From NCBI RefSeq assembly GCF_014451325.2, contig NZ_JACSCH020000005.1, positions 116,648-180,647 on the forward strand: DNA of 64,000 nucleotides, read 5' to 3'. This document shows, in pieces, positions 46,121 to 57,048 of the stretch; the stretch's first letter is position 1, and every line of letters begins with the position of its first letter. The notes beneath the pieces are model-generated. The model was given only the letters and a program-made list of their open reading frames with translations. It made no database searches and was not told the origin of the DNA. Made by a program: the position numbers and the translations under genes. Source of the DNA: Streptomyces sp. CB02980 (GTDB lineage Bacteria > Actinomycetota > Actinomycetes > Streptomycetales > Streptomycetaceae).

Positions 46121-47461
46121 TCACAGGGGAACGCGCAGCGCCCCGTCAATGAGCGCCGCAGCCTCCCGGGCATCACTTCCGCCACTGGCCAGGAGGTGCT
46201 CCCGCACCTGCCGCAGCCGGTCGCGCAGCCGCCGCGACTCCATCCCCCGCGCCCGCTCGGTCATCTCCACGGCCGTCCGCGCCGCCCCGTCGGCCTCCCC
46301 CCGGCGCAGCTCGATCTGACACAGCATGGCGAGCCGGTGCACCCGGCCCCGGTCGTGCGAGGGCACCCCGACGGCCATCGACGCGTGCTCATGGGCCGCG
46401 GTGAGATCACCCAGACTGAGCAGGGCCTCGGCGACCTGGACGTTGACGAGTCCCGGCTGGACGTAGCCCGTCTCGGCCGGCTCGTCCCCCGGGCTGATCC
46501 GCTCGGCCGCGGCCTCGGCCCGCCGGATGCAGGCCAGCGCGGCCGCCCCGTCGCCCAGATGCGCGTACGCCTTCGCCTGCATCGCCGTCAGATCGGCGGC
46601 GAGCGCCGGGGTGATCTGCCGCCCGGCCGTCCGCAGCGCCGCCTCCGCGAACGCCACCGCCTGTCGGTACTCCCCCATGAACAGCGACTGGTTGACGAGG
46701 AGCGCGATCACATAGGCACCGAGCCCCCGGTCCCCGCTCGCCTTCGCGAGCCGCAGGGCCTGGTGGAAGTAGCGCTGGGCGAGACCGTGCGCGTCGGCGT
46801 CGTACGCGCAGATGCCGGCCACCGCCACGAGTCCGCCGGTGGCGCGGTGCAGCCGCCGGCCGAGGGCGTCGCTGTACGAGCCCCGCAGCAGCGGCGCCGT
46901 CTCGGCGGTGAGGAAGCCGACGATCCGGGCGCGGGTCGCGATGCCCCCGGCCTTGCGGTACATCTGCTCGTAGTGGGACCGCGCGGCGCTCAGCACGGTG
47001 ATGTCGGCGGCGGACACCGTCGTCCGGCCGATCCGGGAGACGTCCACGTCCTCCGGCGGGTTCTCCCACTCCCATACGGGCATCACGGCCGGCGTGCCGG
47101 TCACGGCGGGTGCGGCGACTATGTGCGGCCGCTGCTGCTCGTCGGACCGCCACAGGGCGGCCGCGCGCTCCACGAACCCGGAGAGCGGTGAACCGACCGC
47201 GAGGACGGGCCCGTCGGGCACCCCGAAGCCGATGTCGTCCAGGGTCACCTGCCGGTGCAGCCGGGCGGCGAGCACCTCGCAGATCAGGTCCGGCACCTGG
47301 CCGCGCGGCCGCTGGCCCTTCAACCAGCGTGCCACGGCGGTGTGTTCGTAGCGCAGGGTGAGGCCTCGGGCCCGGCCGGCCCGGTTCACATGGGCGGCGA
47401 GGCCGGCGTTCGAGACGCCCGCTTCGTCGAGCAGGGCGTCGAGCAAGGTGTTGGGCTGCAT
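46121..47461 (-). CDS. XRE-type helix-turn-helix regulator with TPR repeats
   Basis: A 446-residue protein of a Streptomyces regulator class. Residues of about 5-75 form an HTH-like domain (TLLDALLDEAGVSNAGLAAH, RYEHTAVARWLKGQRPRGQV). The rest is helical repeats resembling tetratricopeptides, such as GLAQRYFHQALRLAKASGDR, EYRQAVAFAEAALRTAGRQI and GDLTAAHEHASMAVGVPSHD. Members affect development and antibiotic output, but this one cannot be matched to a named gene. The ATG at 47459-47461 begins MQPNTLLDALLDEAG. It is transcribed toward the NUDIX gene. Confidence 0.85.
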   Translation of the reverse strand: MQPNTLLDALLDEAGVSNAGLAAHVNRAGRARGLTLRYEHTAVARWLKGQRPRGQVPDLICEVLAARLHRQVTLDDIGFGVPDGPVLAVGSPLSGFVERAAALWRSDEQQRPHIVAAPAVTGTPAVMPVWEWENPPEDVDVSRIGRTTVSAADITVLSAARSHYEQMYRKAGGIATRARIVGFLTAETAPLLRGSYSDALGRRLHRATGGLVAVAGICAYDADAHGLAQRYFHQALRLAKASGDRGLGAYVIALLVNQSLFMGEYRQAVAFAEAALRTAGRQITPALAADLTAMQAKAYAHLGDGAAALACIRRAEAAAERISPGDEPAETGYVQPGLVNVQVAEALLSLGDLTAAHEHASMAVGVPSHDRGRVHRLAMLCQIELRRGEADGAARTAVEMTERARGMESRRLRDRLRQVREHLLASGGSDAREAAALIDGALRVPL

Positions 47462-47873
47462 GACCGCTCCGGTCCGCTCCGGCCGCTCGGCTCGATCGCG
47501 GTGAACTCAGCGTAGCGGTGGCCGAATTCGTACGGACCGAACCACTGCAGAGAACGCCTTCGCGTCACCACTCACCCACACCCACAGCCACGGCCCACAG
47601 CCCACAGCCCACAGCCACAGCCACAGCCACAGCCACAGCCACGACCACGGGAGGATTTCGCACGGGGTGTGAATGAAGTACTCGTTCTTCCGGTCCGCGT
47701 ACTCTGCCGGGCTCGTCCCCGTACCGCTTGACTGTGCTTCTCGCCGCAAGGCGATGACCGGGCCGCCGGCTCCCCCCTCAAACAGTGCGGCCGCCCGGTC
47801 CGTGTCGCCCGCCCCGCTGATCTGCCCGACACTCCGTGGCGGGGCGGGCGACACCGGTCCCGGCCCCCTCCGC
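47462..47873. other. Intergenic region with a CCACAG microsatellite and a long hairpin
   Basis: About 410 bp hold no convincing gene. A hexanucleotide CCACAG run lies at about 47594-47642. An inverted repeat with 15-bp arms, GTGTCGCCCGCCCCG (47802-47816) and CGGGGCGGGCGACAC (47840-47854), is a likely terminator for the phosphatase gene, which ends just before it on the minus strand. Confidence 0.6.
47802..47854 (-). terminator. Terminator of the PP2C phosphatase gene
   Basis: Perfect 15-bp arms enclose a 23-nt loop; it lies 20 nt downstream of the minus-strand stop. Confidence 0.65.
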
Positions 47874-48941
47874 TCAACAGTGGGAGGAGGGGGCGGGCCG
47901 GGGGCGGCGCAGCCCGGGTTCGGCGGGCTGCGCCGGCACCCGGACACGGTCGTTGCGTACGACGAGCAGGGCGACGTCGTCGGCGAGCCGCCCGCCCGTG
48001 TGGTGCAGCAGGGCGGTGTGGACCTCGCGGACGAGCGCCTCGGGCGCCGCGCCGCCCATCCCGGCCAGCACGGTGTCGAGCGCGAAGAACCGGCCCCGGT
48101 GGTCGCGGGCCTCCTCGGCGCCGTCGGTGTACAGCACGAGCGTCTCGCCGGGCGTCAACCGGGCCGCGGTGTACGGCGCGAGGACGGCGGGCAGCGGCAG
48201 GACCCCGAGCGGGGGCAGCGGGTCGCCGACGGGAAGCAGCTCCACGGTGCGGCCGAGGCGGTACGGGCCGGGGTGGCCGCAGTTGAGCACGGAGAGCCGT
48301 CCGTCGGACCGGACCTCCAGGAGCAGCAGGGTCACGAACTCCTCCGCCGCCGGATGTTCGGGCGCCGTCCCGGTCCGCGCCGGGTGCTCGTCCCGGGCCC
48401 GCTCCCGCAGATGCCGCTCCAGAGCCCGCTCAAGCCGCCGCAGCACCCCGCCGAGCTCGGCCTCGTCGTGCGCGGCCTCACGGAAACTCCCGAGCACGGC
48501 GACCACGGCGCCGAGCGCCGCGAGACCATGACCCCGTACGTCCCCGATGACGATCCGCACCCCGTACGGGGTGGCCACCGCCTCGTACAGATCCCCGCCG
48601 ACGGACGCGCCCCGGGAGGCGGACAACTGCCCTGCGGCAAGGGCGAGTCCGTCGAGCCGGGCGGGCGGCGGGCGCAGCAGCACCTGCTGGGTGGCGACGG
48701 CGACGGCCCGCACGAGCGCCAACTCCCGCGCGAGCCCGCGCCGCAGCCCGAGCACCAGCCCGATGCCGACGGTGAGAAAGACGACACTGGTGGCGATCCT
48801 CATCGGCAGCCCGGGCTGCCGGGCCAGCGGACAGCCGAACTTCCATGCCACGGCCACCGCACCCCACACGGTGGGAAGAGCGAGCGGGGCCAGCCGGCGG
48901 AGCCGGGAGCCATCGGAGACCAACGACCTCGTACGGATCAT
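47874..48941 (-). CDS. Membrane-bound PP2C/SpoIIE-type serine phosphatase (RsbU-like)
   Basis: A 355-residue phosphatase. Two or three N-terminal membrane helices (LALPTVWGAVAVAWKF, IATSVVFLTVGIGLVLGL) precede a cytoplasmic PPM domain. Metal-binding segments are SRGASVGGDLYEAV, IVIGDVRGHGLAALGAVV, NCGHPGPYRLG, LVLYTDGAEEARDHRG and GGRLADDVALLVVRN. Such proteins dephosphorylate anti-sigma antagonists in stress or development pathways. The ATG at 48939-48941 follows GGAAGG. No partner gene is adjacent. Confidence 0.9.
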   Translation of the reverse strand: MIRTRSLVSDGSRLRRLAPLALPTVWGAVAVAWKFGCPLARQPGLPMRIATSVVFLTVGIGLVLGLRRGLARELALVRAVAVATQQVLLRPPPARLDGLALAAGQLSASRGASVGGDLYEAVATPYGVRIVIGDVRGHGLAALGAVVAVLGSFREAAHDEAELGGVLRRLERALERHLRERARDEHPARTGTAPEHPAAEEFVTLLLLEVRSDGRLSVLNCGHPGPYRLGRTVELLPVGDPLPPLGVLPLPAVLAPYTAARLTPGETLVLYTDGAEEARDHRGRFFALDTVLAGMGGAAPEALVREVHTALLHHTGGRLADDVALLVVRNDRVRVPAQPAEPGLRRPRPAPSSHC

Positions 48942-49229
48942 GCACGGCCCTTCCCGAGCCCCGACAGCGCCCGAAGGCCCTGCGGCCCACAGGTCCGCCC
49001 CTGCGGCCGCGTCGATTCTGCCGACCGCACGCCCCACCGGGGAACACCCCCCGACGATCTCACCCGAAGGAGTGAGCACCCCCGGCGCGCCGCCCTCCGC
49101 CAGGTCTTCGCCACCCGCACGCGCGGACGAATGCCGACCGCACGTACGACACTTCGGGTTCCGGAGACGGCGGAGGGCCGCCCCGGGAAATCCCGGGGCG
49201 GCCCTCCTCGCGGTCCGGTGCTACGGCGC
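48942..49229. other. Intergenic between phosphatase and pheT, containing a perfect terminator
   Basis: The region from 48942 to 49171 has no gene I can support and presumably holds the phosphatase promoter; the rest is the pheST terminator. Confidence 0.5.
49172..49207. terminator. Terminator of pheST
   Basis: GGAGGGCCGCCCCGGG and CCCGGGGCGGCCCTCC pair perfectly over 16 bp with loop AAAT. It lies 22 nt after the pheT stop. Confidence 0.9.
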
Positions 49230-51758
49230 TCAGGCGCCGCGCAGGACCGCGCCCGTGCGTTCGGACGCCAGGGCGACCGCCGCGTCGCGGGCCGCGGTGG
49301 CCTCATCGACCGTGAGGGTGCGGTCCGGGGCGCGGAACTTCAGGGCGTACGCCAGGGACTTGGTGCCCTCGCCGAGCTGGTCGCCGGTGTAGACGTCGAA
49401 CAGCCGGATGGACTCGAGGAGTTCACCCGCGCCCTCGGTGAGGGCGGCCTCGACGTCGGCGGCCGGGACGTCGCCCGCGACGACCAGGGCGACGTCCTGG
49501 GTGGCGACCGGGAAGGAGGAGATCCGAGGAGCCTTCACCGGGCCCTCGTTCGCCTTCTCCAGGCGGTCCAGGTCGATCTCCATCGCGCAGGTGCGGGCCG
49601 GCAGGCCGAAGGCCTTGACCACGCGCGGGTGGAGCTCGCCGGCGTGGCCGACGAGGACCTTCTCGCCGTCCACCTCGACGTGGAACGCGGCGCAGCGGCC
49701 CGGGTGCCACGGGGCGTGCTGGTCGGCGCTGATGATCAGCTCGACCCCCGCCTCGGCGGCCACGGTCCGGCCGGCCTCGACCGCGTCCGCCCAGTCGGAC
49801 GGACGGCCCTTGCCCCACCAGCCGGCCTGCTCGCGCGCACCGGCGAGGACGACGGCGGCGCGGCGCGGCTGCGCGGGCAGCACGGCGTTGACCGAGGCGA
49901 TCTCCTCGTCGGTGGGACGGCGGTCGACGGGCAGCCGGACGGCGACGCCCGGCTGTCCCTCCGGCCGGAAGACCAGACCGGTCTCGAAGAGCGCCAGGTC
50001 GTGGCTGCCGCGGCTGTCGTTCCGGCGCAGCGCGCCGAGCAGGCCCGGCAGCAGCGTCGTACGGAGCGCGGGCTCCTCGTCCGAGAGCGGGTTGACCAGC
50101 TTCACGAGCCGACGGCGGGCGTCGTCCGCGTCGAGGCCGAGGTTGTCGAGGGCCTGCTCCCCGATGAACGGGTAGTTCAGCGCCTCGACGTAACCGGCGC
50201 CGGCCAGGGCGCGGCCCACGCGGCGGTGGACGCGCTGGCGCTCGGTGAGCCCGCGGCCGGCCGGCGGCTTCGGCAGCGTGGAGGGCAGGTTCTCGTAGCC
50301 CTCCAGACGGATGACCTCTTCGGCGAGGTCGTTCGGCTCGTTGAGGTCGGGGCGCCACGACGGCACGGTGACGATGAGCTCGTCCTGGCCGTAGACGTCG
50401 CAGCCGACCTCCTGGAGGCGGCGGACGACGGTCTCGCGGCCGTAGCCGACGCCCGCGACCTTGTCCGGGTGGTGCGCCGGCATGGTGATCGTGCGCGGCG
50501 CGGACGGGGCGCTGATCTCGGTGACCCCGGCCTCGGCCGTGCCGCCCGCGAGCAGCACGAGCAGGTCGACGCAGCGCTGGGCCGCGGCGGCCGCGGCCTG
50601 CGGGTCGACACCGCGCTCGAAGCGCTTGGACGCCTCGGAGGCCAGCTTGTGGCGGCGCGCGGTGCGGGCGATCGAGATCGCGTCGAAGTGCGCGGCCTCG
50701 ATGACGATCTCGGAGGTGCCGGTGACGACCCCGGTCTCCGGGTCCGTCTCCGGGTCGGCGATCTCCGTGTTGGCTCCGCCCATGACACCGGCGATGCCGA
50801 TCGGGCCGCGGTCGTCGGTGATGACCAGGTCAGCCGCGTCCAGCACGCGGACGGTGCCGTCGAGCGTGGTGATCTTCTCGCCGGCCTCGGCGCGACGCAC
50901 TCCGACGGGACCGTCGAGCCGGCTCCGGTCGTAGGCGTGGATCGGCTGGCCGAGCTCGAGCATCACGTAGTTCGTGACGTCGACCGCGAGCGAGATCGGG
51001 CGCATGCCGGCCTTCTGGAGGCGGCGGCGCAGCCAGATCGGGGACCGGGCCTCGGGCTGCAGACCGACGACGGTGCGCGCGGTGAAGCGGTCGCAGCCGA
51101 TCGGGTCGGTGACCCGGACCGGGTAGCCGTACGAGTTGGGCGCGGGCACGTCGAGCAGCGCCGGGTCGCGCAGCGGCAGGCCGTACGCGATGGCGGTCTC
51201 GCGGGCGACGCCGCGCATCGAGAGGCAGTAGCCGCGGTCCGGGGTGACGGCGATGTCGAGGACCTCGTCGTACAGCTCCAGGAGCTTCGTGGCGTCGATG
51301 CCGATCTCCAGCTCCGGCGGCAGCACGATGATGCCGTGGGTGCCGTCGTCGCCCATGCCGAGCTCGTCGCCGGAGCAGATCATGCCCCGGGAGACCCGGC
51401 CGTACGTCTTGCGCTCGGCGATCCGGAAGTCACCGGGGAGCACGGCGCCGGGCAGGGCCACGACGACCTTGTCGCCGGCGGCGAAGTTCCGGGCGCCGCA
51501 GATGATCTCCTGGGGCTCGCCGGTGCCGTTGGCCTGGCCGACGTCGACGGTGCAGAAGCGGATGGGCTTCTTGAACTCCGTCAGCTCCTCGATGGTGAGG
51601 ACCTTGCCGACCACCAGCGGGCCGGTCAGGCCGGCGCCGAGCTGCTCGACGGACTCGACCTCGAGGCCTGCCGAAATGAGCTTGGCCTGGACGTCGCGGC
51701 CGGTCTCCGTCGCCGGCAGGTCGACGTACTCCCGCAGCCAAGAAAGCGGGACCCGCAT
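49230..51758 (-). CDS. pheT: Phenylalanyl-tRNA synthetase beta chain
   Basis: An 842-residue subunit. It begins [21 protein letters not shown] tRNA-binding OB-fold ([40 protein letters not shown]) is followed by the B3/B4 editing region, the B5 domain and a C-terminal ferredoxin-like anticodon-binding domain ([20 protein letters not shown]). The protein pairs with PheS as an alpha2-beta2 enzyme charging tRNA-Phe; the editing domain removes wrongly charged tyrosine. The ATG at 51756-51758 overlaps the pheS stop as TGATG. A strong terminator follows. Confidence 0.96.
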   Translation of the reverse strand: MRVPLSWLREYVDLPATETGRDVQAKLISAGLEVESVEQLGAGLTGPLVVGKVLTIEELTEFKKPIRFCTVDVGQANGTGEPQEIICGARNFAAGDKVVVALPGAVLPGDFRIAERKTYGRVSRGMICSGDELGMGDDGTHGIIVLPPELEIGIDATKLLELYDEVLDIAVTPDRGYCLSMRGVARETAIAYGLPLRDPALLDVPAPNSYGYPVRVTDPIGCDRFTARTVVGLQPEARSPIWLRRRLQKAGMRPISLAVDVTNYVMLELGQPIHAYDRSRLDGPVGVRRAEAGEKITTLDGTVRVLDAADLVITDDRGPIGIAGVMGGANTEIADPETDPETGVVTGTSEIVIEAAHFDAISIARTARRHKLASEASKRFERGVDPQAAAAAAQRCVDLLVLLAGGTAEAGVTEISAPSAPRTITMPAHHPDKVAGVGYGRETVVRRLQEVGCDVYGQDELIVTVPSWRPDLNEPNDLAEEVIRLEGYENLPSTLPKPPAGRGLTERQRVHRRVGRALAGAGYVEALNYPFIGEQALDNLGLDADDARRRLVKLVNPLSDEEPALRTTLLPGLLGALRRNDSRGSHDLALFETGLVFRPEGQPGVAVRLPVDRRPTDEEIASVNAVLPAQPRRAAVVLAGAREQAGWWGKGRPSDWADAVEAGRTVAAEAGVELIISADQHAPWHPGRCAAFHVEVDGEKVLVGHAGELHPRVVKAFGLPARTCAMEIDLDRLEKANEGPVKAPRISSFPVATQDVALVVAGDVPAADVEAALTEGAGELLESIRLFDVYTGDQLGEGTKSLAYALKFRAPDRTLTVDEATAARDAAVALASERTGAVLRGA

Positions 51759-52885
51759 CAGATCTCCATCCCGAACGGCCGGGTGAACCGGACGTCACCC
51801 TCGACCATGTTTCGCATGTCGTCGACGTTGTGGCGGAACATCAGCATCCGCTCGATGCCGAACCCGAAGGCGAATCCGCTGTACTTCTCGGGGTCCACAC
51901 CGCAGGCGACGAGCACCTTCGGGTTGACCATGCCGCAGCCGCCCAGCTCGATCCAGCCCTCGCTGCCGCAGGTGCGGCAGGGGCGGTCCGGGTTGCCGAC
52001 GGACTCGCCGCGGCAGACGTAGCAGAGCATGTCCATCTCGGCGGACGGCTCGGTGAACGGGAAGAAGTTCGGGCGCAGCCGGGTCTTCATGTCCGGGCCG
52101 AAGAGCGCCTGGACCATGTGGTCCAGGGTGCCCTTGAGGTCGGCCATGGTCAGGCCCTCGTCGACGGCGAGCAGCTCGATCTGGTGGAAGACCGGGGTGT
52201 GCGTGGCGTCGAGCTCGTCGGTGCGGTAGACGCGGCCGGGGCACACGACGTAGACCGGGGGCTCCCGGTCGATGAGCGTGCGGGCCTGGACCGGCGAGGT
52301 GTGCGTGCGCAGCACGACACCGGACTCGTCGCCCGTGGTGCCTTCCGGCCCCTCGACGAAGAAGGTGTCCTGCATCTGGCGCGCCGGGTGGTCCGGTACG
52401 AAGTTGAGGGCGTCGAAGTTGAACCACTCCGCCTCGACCTCGGGACCCTCGGCGACCTCGTACCCCATGGAGACGAACACGTCGGAGACGCGCTCCATGA
52501 GCGTGGTCAGCGGGTGGCGGGCGCCGGCCGGGACGCGGTCGTACGGCAGGGTGACGTCGACGGCCTCCTCGACGAGGACGCGCGCGTCACGCTCGGCCTC
52601 CAGCTCCGTCTGGCGGGCGGCGAGCGCCTTGGAGACGACGCCGCGGGCCTGGCCCACGATCTTTCCGGCGGCGGCCTTGGCCTGCGGGGGCAGGGCACCG
52701 ATCTCCCGGTTGGCGAGCGCCAGCGGCGAGGTGCCACCGGTGTGCGCCGTCTTCGCGTGCGCGAGCGCGTCGAGGTCGCCCGCGGCGGCGAAGGCGGCGA
52801 GCGCCTCGTCCCGCATGCGCTCGATCTCTTCCGGTTTCAGTGCCTCGACCTCAACCGGGTCGTACGACTTATTGGGTGCGGACAT
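51758..52885 (-). CDS. pheS: Phenylalanyl-tRNA synthetase alpha chain
   Basis: A 375-residue class II synthetase subunit that carries the catalytic core. An N-terminal coiled coil ([40 protein letters not shown]) binds the tRNA. Motif 2 reads [15 protein letters not shown] and motif 3 [37 protein letters not shown] and [12 protein letters not shown] follow. It makes phenylalanyl adenylate and transfers it to tRNA. It has a TTAGACT -10-like element about 70-80 nt upstream and no T-box. pheT overlaps its stop. Confidence 0.96.
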   Translation of the reverse strand: MSAPNKSYDPVEVEALKPEEIERMRDEALAAFAAAGDLDALAHAKTAHTGGTSPLALANREIGALPPQAKAAAGKIVGQARGVVSKALAARQTELEAERDARVLVEEAVDVTLPYDRVPAGARHPLTTLMERVSDVFVSMGYEVAEGPEVEAEWFNFDALNFVPDHPARQMQDTFFVEGPEGTTGDESGVVLRTHTSPVQARTLIDREPPVYVVCPGRVYRTDELDATHTPVFHQIELLAVDEGLTMADLKGTLDHMVQALFGPDMKTRLRPNFFPFTEPSAEMDMLCYVCRGESVGNPDRPCRTCGSEGWIELGGCGMVNPKVLVACGVDPEKYSGFAFGFGIERMLMFRHNVDDMRNMVEGDVRFTRPFGMEI

Positions 52886-53062
52886 CTCTTCCCGTGCTTC
52901 CGTTGGCTTGGCTGGGCGGCCCCGCTCGACGTCAAGGGCGCAAACGTGCCAAAGGACGAGTCTAACGGGGTGGGGGGATGCGAATGAGCCCGTGGGCGGC
53001 CCGGGCGGCTTTCGATCTCGTCCGATCCTGTCCGATCCGGTCGGACTTCGTGCTGGATCTCG

Positions 53063-54304
53063 TCAGGCGAGATGGGCCGGGGTGCCGACGGGCAGCATAA
53101 ATCGGAACTCGGCCCCGCCTCGGGGGCCCCTGCCGACGGTGATGGTTCCGCCGTGGGCCTCGACGACGCCCTTGACGATATAGAGGCCGAGCCCGGTGCC
53201 GCCGCGCTTGCTGCCCCGCCAGAAGCGGGTGAAGACGCGGCTCATCGACTCCTCGGGGATGCCGGGGCCCTCGTCGCTCACGGTGACCTCCGTCCCCTCT
53301 TCTCCATCGGCGCACGTCCTGGCGGGTGCCACCTCGATGGTGACGGTTCCGTCGCCGTGGCGCACCGCATTTTCGAGGAGGTTCCCGAGGATCTGGTCGA
53401 TCTTGTCGGGGTCGGCCCAGAGCGCGGGCAGTCCGGGCATGATCCGGACGAAGAACCGGTCCGGGGACTGGCCGCCGGTGATGTGCACCTGGACGTGCCG
53501 GCCGATGGCGGCGGCGATGTCGACGGGCTGACGCCGCACTTCGAGCCGGCCGGAGTCGATCCGGGAGATGTCGAGGAGTTCGGCGATGAGCCGCTTGATG
53601 CGGCCCGCGTCGGCGTCGACGGTCTCCAGCATCAGCCGCTTCTGCTCGTCGTTGAACCGCTCCCACTTGGTGAGGAGGGTGGCGGTGAAGCCCTTGACGG
53701 AGGTGAGCGGGGAGCGCAGTTCGTGGGCGACCGTGGCGATGAGCTCGGCGTGGCTGCGCTCGGTGCGACGGCGCGCCTCGGTGCCGCGCAGACAGATCAC
53801 GACCCGGCGGACCGGTCCGGTGGGGTGCTCGCGGACGTACCGGGCGGAGACGAGGACCTCACGGCCGCCGGGCAGCAGCAGATTGCGCTCGGGCTGGCCG
53901 CGGCGGGTGGCGAGGCCGCCGTACGGGTCGGTCAGGGCCCACCAGCGGCGCCCCTTGAGGTCTTCGAGCGGCAGCGCCTGGTCGAGGGGGAGGCCGAGGG
54001 CCTTGTCGCCGGGGACGGCGGTGATGCGGCTGGCGGCGGCGTTGAAGGTGACGACCCGGCCGGTCTCGTCGGCGACGACGAGTCCGTCGGGCAGGTCGTC
54101 GGGAAGCACGCCGGCGAACCCGTCGGTGTCGGCCGTGGCGGCATCGGCCGTCTCGGCGGCGGCGGGGCTCGAACCCTGCCGGGCAGCGGGCTCGGCGGGG
54201 CCGGCCCGCTCCCCGGTGTCCGGTGCGGCCGCCTGGCCCGGTGACTCCTGGGCGTGCGGCGCGGCGCTCCGTGCCTGTGCGGGACTGTCCGTGCCGACCG
54301 TCAT
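53063..54304 (-). CDS. Soluble PAS-containing sensor histidine kinase
   Basis: A 413-residue kinase with no membrane helix. The N-terminal 60 residues are disordered Ala/Pro-rich. A PAS domain (about 65-185; PDGLVVADETGRVVTFNAAA) senses a cytoplasmic signal. The HisKA segment ELIATVAHELRSPLTSVKGF carries the phosphorylated His, and the ATPase domain has GNLLENAVRHGDG (N box), TVSDEGPGIPEESMSRVF and GGTGLGLYIVKGVVEAHGG. No response regulator lies next to it, so the partner is elsewhere. It lies 178 nt from pheS on the same strand. Confidence 0.92.
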   Translation of the reverse strand: MTVGTDSPAQARSAAPHAQESPGQAAAPDTGERAGPAEPAARQGSSPAAAETADAATADTDGFAGVLPDDLPDGLVVADETGRVVTFNAAASRITAVPGDKALGLPLDQALPLEDLKGRRWWALTDPYGGLATRRGQPERNLLLPGGREVLVSARYVREHPTGPVRRVVICLRGTEARRRTERSHAELIATVAHELRSPLTSVKGFTATLLTKWERFNDEQKRLMLETVDADAGRIKRLIAELLDISRIDSGRLEVRRQPVDIAAAIGRHVQVHITGGQSPDRFFVRIMPGLPALWADPDKIDQILGNLLENAVRHGDGTVTIEVAPARTCADGEEGTEVTVSDEGPGIPEESMSRVFTRFWRGSKRGGTGLGLYIVKGVVEAHGGTITVGRGPRGGAEFRFMLPVGTPAHLA

Positions 54305-54385
54305 CCCCGTTCCCCACCCCTCCGTGTAGCGCAGTGGGCCCCCGAGTGCGTCACTCTACTGGGCGGGGAGGGCGGAATGGACCCC

Positions 54386-55225
<840 letters not shown>

Positions 55226-55275
55226 GAGGTGCGGCGGTTCTCTCTTCGGTGCCGGGTGGCTTCGGGGTCCGGGCT

Positions 55276-55366
55276 TCAGGGTCCGGGGCTTCGGTGACCG
55301 GGGCTTCGGTGACCGGTCGCGTGACCTTCGGTGACCGGTCGCGTGACGTTCGGTGTCCGGTCGCGG
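55276..55366. repeat. Imperfect tandem repeats of CTTCGGTGACCGG units
   Basis: Between rplT and the methyltransferase gene, units of CTTCGGTGACCGG(TCGCGTGA) recur about five times with small changes. I see no coding content. They lie in the 5' region of the methyltransferase and downstream of rplT. Confidence 0.75.
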
Positions 55367-55530
55367 AGCCGGTCTCGGGCCGGGGTCGGTGACGCTTCGG
55401 GCCTGACTCGGTGGCGCTTCGGGCCGGGGCGGCCCACCTCCACCGAACACCCTTCAGGGGGCAGACGCACCCGGACCCGCAGACGCGTGCGCGCCTGCGG
55501 GTCCGGGCAGAAGTACTGCGGCCTGGAAGA

Positions 55531-55917
55531 TCAGGCGGCGGCCTTCGGGGCGTTGACGTCGGCCGGCAGAGCCTTCTGCGCGACCTCGACCAGCGCGGCG
55601 AACGCGTTGGAGTCGTTGACGGCCAGCTCGGCGAGGATCTTGCGGTCCACCTCGATGTTGGCGGCGTTCAGACCCTGGATGAGGCGGTTGTACGTCATGC
55701 CGTTCTGGCGGGCAGCGGCGTTGATGCGCTGGATCCACAGCCGACGGAAGTCGCCCTTGCGCTTCTTGCGGTCGTTGTAGTTGTAGACCAGGGAGTGGGT
55801 GACCTGCTCCTTGGCCTTGCGGTACAGGCGCGAGCGCTGACCGCGGTAGCCGGAGGCCGCCTCGAGGATCGCCCGGCGCTTCTTGTGGGCGTTGACTGCC
55901 CGCTTGACGCGTGCCAC
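55531..55917 (-). CDS. rplT: 50S ribosomal protein L20
   Basis: A 128-residue protein beginning [20 protein letters not shown], with [20 protein letters not shown] and [19 protein letters not shown]. It binds 23S rRNA early in large subunit assembly and, in some bacteria, represses its own operon. It is last in infC-rpmI-rplT, 107 nt after rpmI. The ATG at 55915-55917 gives the usual N terminus, with AGGAGTT upstream. Confidence 0.97.
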   Translation of the reverse strand: MARVKRAVNAHKKRRAILEAASGYRGQRSRLYRKAKEQVTHSLVYNYNDRKKRKGDFRRLWIQRINAAARQNGMTYNRLIQGLNAANIEVDRKILAELAVNDSNAFAALVEVAQKALPADVNAPKAAA

Positions 55918-56024
55918 TTGTTAACTCCTTGTAGCGGGGTCGTGGTGGTCCTCACACGACCCGAAAAACGGATGGTTCCCGGTCTTGGCCGGAAGCTCTC
56001 GTCGCCGAGAGCGGGAGATCAAAC

Positions 56025-56219
56025 TCAGATGCCCAGCATCTTCTTGATCTTGGCGGCGTCACCCGGGGCCATCTCGGCGTTGCCGGTGAGGCGACGCGTC
56101 AGCTTGGACGACTTGTGCTCGAGCAGGTGGCGCTTGCCGGCGCGCTCGCGCAGGATCTTGCCGGTGCCGGTGACCTTGAAGCGCTTCTTGGCACCGGAGT
56201 GCGTCTTGTTCTTCGGCAT
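56025..56219 (-). CDS. rpmI: 50S ribosomal protein L35
   Basis: A 64-residue basic protein: [20 protein letters not shown], then [20 protein letters not shown]. Length and sequence are typical. The ATG at 56217-56219 follows AGGAGATACG. It lies between infC and rplT, 124 nt after the infC stop. Confidence 0.97.
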   Translation of the reverse strand: MPKNKTHSGAKKRFKVTGTGKILRERAGKRHLLEHKSSKLTRRLTGNAEMAPGDAAKIKKMLGI

Positions 56220-56343
56220 CGCGCCGTATCTCCTCGTCAGTGGCGCTCCCCACCGGTGCGGGCACCGGTGATCCGGGAGCGTCAAATCTTCGTTTGGTGG
56301 TTCCGGGCGGGGCCCAGGGCTGCCTGGTTGGCAGCCCGTCGGG

Positions 56344-57048
56344 TCACGCCTCGGGGTTCTCGGCCGGGGCTTCCGCCTCGGCCTCGACGACCGGAGCCTC
56401 AGCGGCCTCGGCCTCGACCGGAGCCTCCGCCTCGGTCTCGGCGACCGGAGCCTCGGACGTCTCCTCGGAGGTGACGCCCTGACGCTCGGCCTTGCGTGCG
56501 GCCTGGGCCTCACGCGCCTCGGCCATGGCCTCGGTCTTCTTCTTGTGCGGGCCGAGAACCATGATCATGTTCCGGCCGTCCTGCTTCGGGTTGGACTCGA
56601 TGAAGCCAAGCTCCTCGACGTCCGACGCCAGCCGCTGCAGCAGCCGGAAACCAAGCTCGGGACGGGACTGCTCACGACCACGGAACATGATCGTGATCTT
56701 GACCTTGTCACCCTGCTTGAGGAACCGGACGACGTGACCCTTCTTGGTGTCATAGTCGTGCGGGTCGATCTTCGGCCGGAGCTTCATCTCCTTGATGACC
56801 GTGTGCGCCTGGTTCTTGCGCGCCTCACGGGCCTTCATGGCCGACTCGTACTTGAACTTCCCGTAGTCCATGAGCTTGCACACGGGCGGACGGGCGGTCG
56901 CCGCTACCTCGACCAGGTCGAGGTCGTACTCCTGTGCGAGCTCCAGGGCCTTGGCAAGCGGAACAATCCCGACCTGCTCGCCGCTGGGTCCGACAAGTCG
57001 CACCTCGGGAACGCGAATCCTGTCGTTGATGCGGGGCTCGGCGCTGAT
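56344..57048 (-). CDS. infC: Translation initiation factor IF-3, starting at ATC
   Basis: A 234-residue IF3. It binds the 30S subunit, prevents premature joining with 50S and checks the initiator tRNA. The N-terminal domain starts [20 protein letters not shown] and the C-terminal domain includes [20 protein letters not shown] and [20 protein letters not shown]. The conserved N terminus begins at an ATC codon (57046-57048) placed 4 nt after AGGAGG; no ATG, GTG or TTG in this frame lies within the preceding 25 codons. Rare start codons in infC allow IF3 to reduce its own synthesis. The last 40-50 residues form an acidic Glu/Ala/Pro tail. Confidence 0.93.
   Translation of the reverse strand: MSAEPRINDRIRVPEVRLVGPSGEQVGIVPLAKALELAQEYDLDLVEVAATARPPVCKLMDYGKFKYESAMKAREARKNQAHTVIKEMKLRPKIDPHDYDTKKGHVVRFLKQGDKVKITIMFRGREQSRPELGFRLLQRLASDVEELGFIESNPKQDGRNMIMVLGPHKKKTEAMAEAREAQAARKAERQGVTSEETSEAPVAETEAEAPVEAEAAEAPVVEAEAEAPAENPEA

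Noticed and set aside
47673..52022. A 1449-codon plus-strand open frame opposite the phosphatase and pheT
   Set aside because: The minus strand encodes PheT with intact domains; the plus-frame protein is Arg/Gly-rich without motifs.
52886..53062. T-box leader before pheS
   Set aside because: No T-box sequence or specifier-loop architecture is visible in the 177 bp upstream.
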